A program made the position numbers and the translations under genes. 64,000 bases of DNA from Anaerocolumna sp. (GTDB lineage: Bacteria; Bacillota; Clostridia; Lachnospirales; Lachnospiraceae): positions 47,519 to 111,518 of the forward strand of contig JAQSXJ010000007.1 of the NCBI GenBank assembly GCA_029256725.1. Reading direction: 5' to 3'. Below the pieces are notes generated by a model. The model did no database searches. It had not been told where the DNA came from and saw nothing but the letters and a program-made list of their open reading frames with translations. Of this stretch, positions 1 to 6,723 are shown in pieces (within the stretch, counting starts at the first letter, position 1; every line of letters starts with the position of its first letter).

Positions 1-1242
1 GGAAGAGAATATTTTATTCCTTATGATGGGGAAGAGATACTGTTTCGCAAAGATACACAGGAGACTTTTATTATTCTGGGAAATGGAGCAGCAGGTATTA
101 GTGCTGCGGAAGCAATCCGAGAACGGAATGATACCTGTCGGATAATTATCATATCAAAGGAAGCAGAATTAAGCTATAACAGGCCGCTGCTTACCAAAAA
201 GCTCAGCACCTTTCATTCTGCAGAAGAAATTCTGATGCACCAGCCTGACTGGTATGAAGAAAATCAGATTACAAACTACCTGAGCAGTGAAATTAAAAAA
301 ATAGATACCGTTAATAAAACGGTTCTTTTGAATAATGACGAAGAGTTAAGTTATGATAAATGTATATATGCACTTGGGGCAGAAAGCTTTGTACCGCCTA
401 TAAAAGGCAGCAGTATAAAAGGCGTTAAGGCTATCAGAGATATTCAGGATGTAAGTGATATCAGGGAACTATGTAAAAATGCAAAAAATGCAGTGGTAAT
501 AGGAGGCGGCGTATTAGGACTTGAGACTGCCTGGGAGCTAAGTAAATTGTGTAAAGTGACTATCCTTGAAGCTGCTGACAAGCTTATGGTAAGACAGCTG
601 GATGAGACAGCAAGTGAGATGCTTGGGAACCTGATTACGAAAGCGGGTATCGATTACAGGGTAGGCGTTACTATAGCGGATATAACCGGAGGTGAGACGG
701 TTACCGGAGTAGCACTTAATACCGGAGAAGTATTTGAGGCAGATCTGGTTATTTTCTCCTGTGGTATCAGTCCTAATACTGCTTTGGCAAAAGAGGCCGG
801 ATTACTGGTTAGAAAAGCAGTGGAAGTGAATGCTAAAATGGAGACAAACATAGTAAATATTTATGCCTGTGGTGATTGTGCCGAATGTAAGGGTGTAAAT
901 TACGGGGTGTGGGCTCAGGCAATCGAAATGGGAAAGACCGCCGGTGCCAATGCTGCAGGAGAGGATATAACCTATGACATTTATCCACCGGCACTTACCT
1001 TTCACGGTATGAAAACTGCACTTTTTGCCGGAGGAGATAACGGTAAGATGGAAGGAAAAGAATATCAGACCTTGGAATACAGGAACGACTTAGACGGAAA
1101 CTATGAGAAATTCTATTTCTTAGATAATAAATTGGTTGGAGCAATATTGCTTGGTGATACTCGCAAGATGAATAAAGTATCAGAAGGGTTGAATGTGGGA
1201 TGTTCCTATAATTATGTAAAGAATAATATCATACACGATTAG
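1..1242 (+). CDS. NAD(P)/FAD-dependent oxidoreductase (NADH:rubredoxin reductase-like), 5' partial
   Basis: The frame is open from base 1, so the track ORF beginning at 235 is only an internal Met; 413 residues are visible. A first dinucleotide site (GNGAAGISAAEA, about residue 28) binds FAD, a second (VIGGGVLGLE, about 165) binds NAD(P)H, and ACGDCAE near 290 is the usual second FAD contact of the pyridine nucleotide-disulfide oxidoreductase fold. A roughly 70-residue C-terminal domain follows, as in NADH:rubredoxin oxidoreductases and the NirB N-terminus. The residues before the FAD site (REYFIPYDGEEI) suggest more protein upstream, perhaps a fused electron-carrier domain, but this cannot be seen. 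The cytoplasmic role is inferred to be electron transfer from NADH to rubredoxin or a similar acceptor. Family sure, exact acceptor unknown. Confidence 0.85.
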   Translation, partial: GREYFIPYDGEEILFRKDTQETFIILGNGAAGISAAEAIRERNDTCRIIIISKEAELSYNRPLLTKKLSTFHSAEEILMHQPDWYEENQITNYLSSEIKKIDTVNKTVLLNNDEELSYDKCIYALGAESFVPPIKGSSIKGVKAIRDIQDVSDIRELCKNAKNAVVIGGGVLGLETAWELSKLCKVTILEAADKLMVRQLDETASEMLGNLITKAGIDYRVGVTIADITGGETVTGVALNTGEVFEADLVIFSCGISPNTALAKEAGLLVRKAVEVNAKMETNIVNIYACGDCAECKGVNYGVWAQAIEMGKTAGANAAGEDITYDIYPPALTFHGMKTALFAGGDNGKMEGKEYQTLEYRNDLDGNYEKFYFLDNKLVGAILLGDTRKMNKVSEGLNVGCSYNYVKNNIIHD

Positions 1243-1318
1243 CGAACTCTGTGACAGTCATACTTTGTCGTAATTTTCATATAGATTAACTAAAGTAAGT
1301 TATAGGTAAATCTTATGA

Positions 1319-1498
1319 ACCCTACTGACAGGTATAGTAGAAGGAAAGGCACCTTATCTGAATACTCCTCATATCAAACGTATTTTCGAGGAAAGCGCCA
1401 CAAGGGATAAAGAACGCAGTTATCCCAATGAGGCGTGGGGATACGGTATCCTTAACATAGAGGGAATTGCTTTCTTTCTGGCAGATGTCTACAGGTAA
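1319..1498 (+). pseudogene. C-terminal fossil of a Csp-like S8 (subtilisin) peptidase
   Basis: This frame is not in the ORF track. It reads TLLTGIVEGKAPYLNTPHIK, then ..RDKERSYPNEAWGYGIL and ends ..FFLADVYR at a TAA. The run is the extreme C-terminus of clostridial Csp/S8 peptidases and resembles the end of the protein at 2542-4137 (KEYPNPDWGYG). A stop lies immediately upstream in frame and there is no start or ribosome site, so only about 59 codons survive. It is best read as the remnant of a second S8 gene removed by deletion. Family assignment is by recognition of the conserved tail. Confidence 0.6.
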
Positions 1499-1578
1499 AT
1501 CTAATGAAAATCTAAAAAAATTGTGGCATAAATATTATTTTTGAATACAGTGGTAATAAAACGTTATGGTGCAATAAT

Positions 1579-2388
1579 ATGGAGTACTATATTCCCGTTG
1601 AACCAGGTGTCAAAATTTATGTAAATGATATCAATCCCCAAGGAGACAAACCGATTCTTTTTATGCATGGCTGGCCTGCAAATCATCACTTATTCGAGTA
1701 TCAGTATAATGAGCTGATACAGAAGGGTTATCGCTGCTTAGGCATGGACGTAAGAGGATTTGGTAAATCCGATAAGCCGGTTTACGGATATGATTATGAT
1801 TCTTCTGCTGATGATATTCGATGTGTTATTGAGACCTTAAAACTCAAAGATTTGACCTTACTTGGGCATTCAACTGCAGGTGCGGTAGCCATCAGATATA
1901 TGGCCAGGCATAATGGCTATGGAGTATCCAAACTGGTACTTTGTGCTGCTGCTGCGCCAAGCCTGATACAAAGACCGAACTTTCCTTATGGTCAAACAGA
2001 GGAGGATGTTATTCAGATAATTCAGAATACCTATAAAGACCGCCCTCAGATGCTTGATGATTTCGGGAAAATGTTCTTCTACCAGCCGGTAACAGAAGCC
2101 TTTTCTCTGTGGATTGGCTCACTGGGAGCAGTAGCAGCAAGCTGGGCAACAGCCTATGTAGCTTGTGCATGGCTGTATGAAACCTTATTTGAAGATATGA
2201 AATGTGTGAACGTACCTACACTGATTATGCATGGCATACACGATCAGGTATGCAAATATCCCTTGGGAGTGGCACAGCATAAAGGCATAAAAGGATCAAA
2301 GTTCGTAACCTTTGAAGAAAGTGGACACGGACTTTTCTATGATGAAAAAGACAAATTCAATTGTGAACTTATGAATTTTGTCGGATAG
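1579..2388 (+). CDS. alpha/beta hydrolase (haloperoxidase/esterase-like)
   Basis: A 269-residue alpha/beta hydrolase. HGWPA near residue 30 is the oxyanion segment, the nucleophile elbow is LGHSTAG with Ser98, the likely acid is Asp220 (GIHDQ) and the catalytic His is 248 (ESGHGLF). The residue two after the serine is Ala rather than the usual Gly, a tolerated small-residue swap. There is no signal peptide, so it is cytoplasmic. The substrate cannot be told; relatives include non-heme chloroperoxidases, esterases and lactonases. It sits between an S8 fossil and an S8 pseudoprotease and is closed by its own hairpin, so it is probably monocistronic. The ribosome site is weak. Confidence 0.85.
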   Translation: MEYYIPVEPGVKIYVNDINPQGDKPILFMHGWPANHHLFEYQYNELIQKGYRCLGMDVRGFGKSDKPVYGYDYDSSADDIRCVIETLKLKDLTLLGHSTAGAVAIRYMARHNGYGVSKLVLCAAAAPSLIQRPNFPYGQTEEDVIQIIQNTYKDRPQMLDDFGKMFFYQPVTEAFSLWIGSLGAVAASWATAYVACAWLYETLFEDMKCVNVPTLIMHGIHDQVCKYPLGVAQHKGIKGSKFVTFEESGHGLFYDEKDKFNCELMNFVG

Positions 2389-2396
2389 GATATAAT

Positions 2397-2440
2397 ATAC
2401 CGGATTTGTTTGGAAACTCAGACAAAGCCGGTATATTTTT
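2397..2440 (+). terminator. Rho-independent terminator after the hydrolase
   Basis: The arms ATACCGG and CCGGTAT, extended by TTTGT/ACAAA with one mismatch, enclose a short loop and are followed by a T-rich run (ATTTTTAT). It lies 9 bases after the hydrolase stop codon. Confidence 0.75.
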
Positions 2441-2541
2441 ATAATAATGTATCCTTAAGAATCATAGATTAAAGTAACTATCCTAGATGATTGATAGTAT
2501 ATGAAAATGCCATCAGTCACCTGTATTAACGGAGTACATCC

Positions 2542-4137
2542 ATGAATAATGAAAATATCAATGAAATAACCAGTCAGGACTACGCTGATCTAATAGTGGA
2601 TTGGACAATTTCTAACATAAACAGAAGTGATTTCACGAATTCTGTAATTCAGGATATAAGCAGTCAATATGGAGTAATTCATATACCGGTTGAGGAGATA
2701 ACAGACGATGTATTACAGCAATATGGGTATTCTGCTATGCCGGCATGCTATGGAATTACAACTTACCGTAATGAAGTAATTGAAAGTGCTTATACCATAC
2801 AGCAGTTCGAGCTGGAGGATATTAAGGGGAATGGAATTCTCATAGGTATTGTAGATTCCGGGATAGATTATAGGAACGAAGCGTTTAGAAAGGATAATAG
2901 ATCTACTAAAATAAGATATATCTGGGATCAGACTATTGAAAACGGAAATCAGCCTGCGGACTTTGGGTATGGAGCAGTGTATAGCAAAGACGATATTGAT
3001 TATGCCCTTATGCAGACTAATCCATATGATTATGTACCAAGTATAGATGACGTGGGGGAAGGAACTGCCATGGCTGCCATTGCAGCAGGGAATAAGTCAG
3101 AAAGCTCAGCATTTGCAGGAATTGCCATTAATGCAGAATTAGTAGTAGTTAAGTTAAAAACCGCAAAGGATTATTTAAGAGACTTCTATGGTATTAAAGA
3201 AGATGCGGTTTGTTATCAGCAGAATGACATTATGCTTGGAGTAAAATATCTAATTGAAACCGCACAAAGATTAAATATGCCCATTGCCATCTGTATGGGG
3301 TTAAGTTCTTCACAGGGAGCTCATGACGGTTATGATATCATGAGCAGGTATTTAACAGACTGCGGCAATAACAACGGTGTTGCACTGGCAGTTGCGGTGG
3401 GAAATGAAGGCAACCAGGGCCTTCACTTCATTGAAATAAAACCGGCTCAAGAGAAATATAGTATAGCAGAGCTGAATGTAGGAAGCGATAACACAGATTT
3501 CACCATGGAGCTGTGGACGTATATTCAGAATCCGCTAAGTCTTGATATTCTTTCGCCGGATAATACAGCGGTTTTCCATTTTGATACGCTCCTTCCGGCA
3601 AGCCGGAACGGCAGGATACAATATGGAGATACCGTTATCTATTATGATCTGTTTAGCAGTGAAATATATTCCCAGAAGAAATTAATATTACTGCGGTTTA
3701 AGAATACTTCAAAAGGGGTGTGGCGGTTTCAGATAGAAGAAGGAGAGGGAGTAGTATCCCTTTGCCATATTTGGCTTCCCATAAGAAATTTTCTAAAAAG
3801 CGATATTTATTTTCTTAATCCGAATGTTAATACCACAATCTCAATACCTGGAAACGCGTCCCAGTTGATTACTGTTACTTCTTATAATGCAATTACGCTG
3901 ACTCTGGCAGACAGCGCAGGAAGAGGATTTACTTCCAATAATATTCCCAAGCCGGATATTGCTGCACCAGGGGAAAATATGATTGTTCCTATTCTGGAGG
4001 GAGGAGGAGGGGAGATTCTTAGCGTTACGGATAAGATTAATACACCTTTATTGCGATTTGTTCTAACCTACTTAGCCAGAAGAGATTCTGATAAAGAATA
4101 TCCTAATCCGGATTGGGGATATGGTTATATTGTCTGA
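2542..4137 (+). CDS. S8 family (Csp-like) pseudoprotease
   Basis: A 531-residue protein with the clostridial Csp/subtilisin layout: prodomain-like N-terminus, catalytic Asp motif GIVDSGIDY (Asp105), the region that normally holds the catalytic His, an oxyanion Asn (AVGNEGN, Asn288), a beta-rich insertion, then ..GRGFTSNNIPKPDIAAPG. The usual HGT His motif reads VGEGTAM, so His is replaced by Glu173. After PDIAAPGENM..EILSVT the expected GTSxAAA serine motif and following helix are missing; the sequence jumps to NTPLLRF..EYPNPDWGYG and stops early. Two of three catalytic residues are therefore absent, although the frame is intact. In the Csp family, CspC is a known pseudoprotease acting in spore germination; a similar sensory or scaffold role is possible, as is early decay of an unused paralogue. 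Confidence 0.8.
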   Translation: MNNENINEITSQDYADLIVDWTISNINRSDFTNSVIQDISSQYGVIHIPVEEITDDVLQQYGYSAMPACYGITTYRNEVIESAYTIQQFELEDIKGNGILIGIVDSGIDYRNEAFRKDNRSTKIRYIWDQTIENGNQPADFGYGAVYSKDDIDYALMQTNPYDYVPSIDDVGEGTAMAAIAAGNKSESSAFAGIAINAELVVVKLKTAKDYLRDFYGIKEDAVCYQQNDIMLGVKYLIETAQRLNMPIAICMGLSSSQGAHDGYDIMSRYLTDCGNNNGVALAVAVGNEGNQGLHFIEIKPAQEKYSIAELNVGSDNTDFTMELWTYIQNPLSLDILSPDNTAVFHFDTLLPASRNGRIQYGDTVIYYDLFSSEIYSQKKLILLRFKNTSKGVWRFQIEEGEGVVSLCHIWLPIRNFLKSDIYFLNPNVNTTISIPGNASQLITVTSYNAITLTLADSAGRGFTSNNIPKPDIAAPGENMIVPILEGGGGEILSVTDKINTPLLRFVLTYLARRDSDKEYPNPDWGYGYIV

Positions 4138-4281
4138 CCAGGTTGTTTGAGTGCCGGGTTCTTATAGAGCTGAAAGCTCATTTTACGATACATTCCCTTG
4201 ATGTAAGGCAGTGCTCTTAGTGGAATGATTAGTAGCTTAGCAAAGAACTGAAATTGGATAAATCTGTTTATATGCAAGGTG

Positions 4282-4330
4282 CAAGATGTTATAATAACTT
4301 ATACAAAGTTATTATAACATCTTGTTTTTT
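4282..4330 (+). terminator. strong hairpin terminator
   Basis: CAAGATGTTATAATAACTT and its near-perfect inverse AAGTTATTATAACATCTTG form a stem of about 19 bp followed by TTTTTT. It lies 145 bases after the S8 gene and just before the AraC gene. The stretch 4138-4281 shows no gene. Confidence 0.85.
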
Positions 4331-4380
4331 AAAAGAGCATTACAGGTCAATTACAAATACATCAAAATTATATATTTTAT

Positions 4381-5283
4381 ATGAAAGCATGGGATTCTAT
4401 TCAAAATACTATACAATACATTGAAAATAATCTATATGAAAAAATAAATATGGAGGAGCTTGCCAGAGTGGCATATCTATCTCCTTTTTATTTTCAGAGG
4501 CTTTTTAACAGGTTAGTTGGGAAACCGGTGATGGAATATGTAAAACTTCGCCGCCTGGCTGGTGCAGCTGATTATCTCAATGGGAATAAGGATAGCAAAA
4601 TCAGTGAGACAGCCTTTCGTTTTGGATTTGACAATCATGAAACCTTTACTCGTGCCTTTAAAGCTGTCTACGGTATGACACCGGAAAATTACCGTACTCA
4701 TCCCCGTTCCTTAACGCATTTTATAATGCCGGACATTTCCTTGAATTATTATATGGTTGATGAAAATGTTCCTTTAATATCCGAAGGTATTACGCTGGAG
4801 GTAAGCAGATATTATCTTTCTAAGTCCAGAAGATTTATGGGATATTGTATTCAGAATCCTATGGGAGATGAACCTGGTGTGGATCTGCTTGGGGAGTTAT
4901 GGGATAAATTTCATGAGCACAAAGCTTCCATTCAAGGCCTTAAAAGGAATGGACAGGAAGCCGGTGTTTCTTCTCCCGGAGAAAAGCCAGGTTTTTTTAC
5001 TTACTTTACAGGTGGGGAAGTAGAAGAAGGGGAGTTAACGGAAGGTTTTGTCAACTGGGACATGCCAGAGGGAAATTATATTATATGTGCCTTTGAGGCA
5101 GAGAACTTTCAGTTGCTTGTAAACGAAGCACTTAATAAGGCAAGGGATTATTTATTTGGTGTTTGGCTGCCAAAGCACAATATAGCCACTGAGTTTTTTA
5201 TGGCAGAACTATATTATGATATTACACCGGAAGCTACCAAAATGGAATTATGGGCGAAGATAAAGGAAGAAACTTCCTGTTAA
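4381..5283 (+). CDS. AraC family regulator with GyrI-like effector domain
   Basis: A 300-residue regulator. Residues 8-110 form the two helix-turn-helix units of the AraC/XylS family (MEELARVAYLSPFYFQRLF and ETAFRFGFDNHETFTRAFK, then GMTPENYR). Residues 120-300 form a GyrI/Rob-like effector-binding domain typical of SoxS/Rob-type and multidrug-response activators. It is cytoplasmic and DNA-binding; the ligand is unknown. It stands alone between terminators, and the minus-strand ABC exporter downstream is a possible target by proximity only. Confidence 0.88.
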   Translation: MKAWDSIQNTIQYIENNLYEKINMEELARVAYLSPFYFQRLFNRLVGKPVMEYVKLRRLAGAADYLNGNKDSKISETAFRFGFDNHETFTRAFKAVYGMTPENYRTHPRSLTHFIMPDISLNYYMVDENVPLISEGITLEVSRYYLSKSRRFMGYCIQNPMGDEPGVDLLGELWDKFHEHKASIQGLKRNGQEAGVSSPGEKPGFFTYFTGGEVEEGELTEGFVNWDMPEGNYIICAFEAENFQLLVNEALNKARDYLFGVWLPKHNIATEFFMAELYYDITPEATKMELWAKIKEETSC

Positions 5284-5325
5284 GATATTACAGCATGTCG
5301 ATATCAGTTTAAAACGGAGGAATGG

Positions 5326-5451
5326 ATGGACAACGCGAAAAAGCACTGTAAGAAATTCCTGCGTCTGTTATGTAATCAAGGGAGGCTGGCAGAAACCACC
5401 CACAACGACCTGGTGCAGATGTTGCCAGGGAACATTATTAAGTATTTATAA
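5326..5451 (+). CDS. possible 41-residue small protein or gene fragment
   Basis: The frame begins MDNAKKHCKKFLRLLCNQGR and ends ..LPGNIIKYL, with CGGAGG five bases before the ATG. It is too short for the ORF track and I recognise no family. A second frame follows at once (MDIVETFATEGSDCVF..), so this could equally be the remains of a frameshifted gene. The rest of 5284-5774 shows no other gene apart from the terminator at 5554-5597. Confidence 0.3.
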   Translation: MDNAKKHCKKFLRLLCNQGRLAETTHNDLVQMLPGNIIKYL

Positions 5452-5553
5452 ATTAGTGTTTCCTGATAGAAGCTGTCATATGGATATCGTTGAGACCTTT
5501 GCAACAGAAGGCTCGGATTGCGTCTTTGCAACCTGGTACACAGATTAGCGTAT

Positions 5554-5597
5554 ACACAAAAAGCCTGTTTAAAAGGTAAACAGGCTTTTTTGTGTGT
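5554..5597 (+). terminator. Rho-independent terminator
   Basis: ACACAAAAAGCCTGTTT and AAACAGGCTTTTTTGTGT form a long stem with an A-rich left flank and T-rich right flank, so it could work in both directions between the plus-strand AraC region and the minus-strand ABC genes. Confidence 0.8.
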
Positions 5598-5774
5598 GAT
5601 TGACAGTCTCATCGTCCTGAAAGGGATTCAGAAATTTTATATTGAAACAGCGCTTGAACCCTTATTTCGGGTAAGAAGTGCTGAATTTCACATTGATCCT
5701 CATAGCTATTTTATCTTGTAACATCTTTTGTCTGATTTATACTAACAGCTATATAAGCAAAGTTAGGTGACTGC

Positions 5775-6485
5775 TTAGATTGCTACATTAAGTGGATTTA
5801 AGGCAATGTCAGATTGTTCTACGATTTCTCCATCGACCAGTCGAATGACGGAGGTGCCATATTGAGCGGAACTGCTTGAGTGAGTAACCTGAATCAAAGT
5901 TTTACCATAGGTTACATTAATTTTTCTAAACAATTCCATGATTTCTTTTCCTGTTTTGGAATCCAGGTTGCCGATGGGTTCATCCAAAAAGAGAATTTCG
6001 GGATCAGTTATCAGCGCTCTTGCTATGGCTACTCTTTGCTGCTGACCACCGGATAATTCTCTGGGAGTTAACTTCCTTTTATCAGACAAGCCGATAACCT
6101 CCAGCAGTTCAGAAAGTTTCTTTTCATAGTGTTTCGGATTTTTGCCGTCAAGGATTAAGGGAAGAAGGATATTATCCTCTACATTCAGATTCTGAACCAA
6201 GTTATAGAATTGAAATACAAACCCAATTTTTGTTCTTCTGAATTTGCTCATTGCTTTCTTCTTTAAGGAGCTTAAATCATTACCATCTAATTTAATGGTA
6301 CCATCTGTGGGTTTATCGAGGCCCCCAAGCAGATATAAAAGAGTAGATTTACCGCTGCCGGATGGACCCATAATTGATACGAATTCACCTTGGTCAACAC
6401 TAAAAGTGAGATTTTTAAGAATATGAGCTTCTTCTTTACCTGTAACAAATTTTTTATTTAATCCATTTACTTCAATAGCTTTCAT
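5775..6485 (-). CDS. ABC transporter ATP-binding protein (MacB/LolD type)
   Basis: A 236-residue ATPase with Walker A GPSGSGKST (about residue 40), signature LSGGQQQR, and Walker B LFLDEPIGNLDS, in which Ile replaces the usual Thr of EPTGNLD. The type pairs with FtsX-like permeases and powers export or mechanotransmission at the membrane, typically of peptides, antibiotics or lipoproteins. Its partner permease lies just upstream on the same strand. The 238-bp gap holds a triple hairpin repeat whose last unit supplies the GGAG ribosome site. Substrate unknown. Confidence 0.92.
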   Translation of the reverse strand: MKAIEVNGLNKKFVTGKEEAHILKNLTFSVDQGEFVSIMGPSGSGKSTLLYLLGGLDKPTDGTIKLDGNDLSSLKKKAMSKFRRTKIGFVFQFYNLVQNLNVEDNILLPLILDGKNPKHYEKKLSELLEVIGLSDKRKLTPRELSGGQQQRVAIARALITDPEILFLDEPIGNLDSKTGKEIMELFRKINVTYGKTLIQVTHSSSSAQYGTSVIRLVDGEIVEQSDIALNPLNVAI

Positions 6486-6488
6486 ATT

Positions 6489-6697
6489 GGCTCCAATCTG
6501 CGTGCTATGGCACGTTATAAAATCAGGGGGAAGTGAAAGTCATTGTCTTTCACTTCAGGCTCCCGTTTGCGTGCTATGGCACGCATATAAAATCAGGGGG
6601 AAGTGAAAGTTCATTGTCTTTCACTTCAGGCTCCCGTTTGCGTGCTTTAGCACGCATATAAATCAGGGGGAAGAAAAAGTCATTATCTTCACTTCAT
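6489..6697. repeat. tandem array A: three 69-71 bp units, each with two hairpins
   Basis: Units start at about 6489, 6558 and 6629. Each carries a GC-rich hairpin (TGCGTGC-TATG-GCACGC) and, after AATCAGGGGGAA, a second one (GAAGTGAAAG-loop-CTTTCACTTC), separated by GGCTCCCGTTT. Unit 3 is degenerate. The array fills the gap between the exporter permease and ATPase genes and would be transcribed with them. On the minus strand each unit offers a GGGAGC-like ribosome-site sequence, and the unit nearest the ATPase provides the actual site. Compare array B at 62841-63061. Confidence 0.9.
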
Positions 6698-6723
6698 TTA
6701 TAAGAGGTTTATATGGTTATTCA

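Noticed and set aside
6489-6697. Considered array A as a CRISPR array
   Set aside because: Units are near-identical throughout, with no variable spacers and only three copies; it is a tandem repeat. The same holds for array B.
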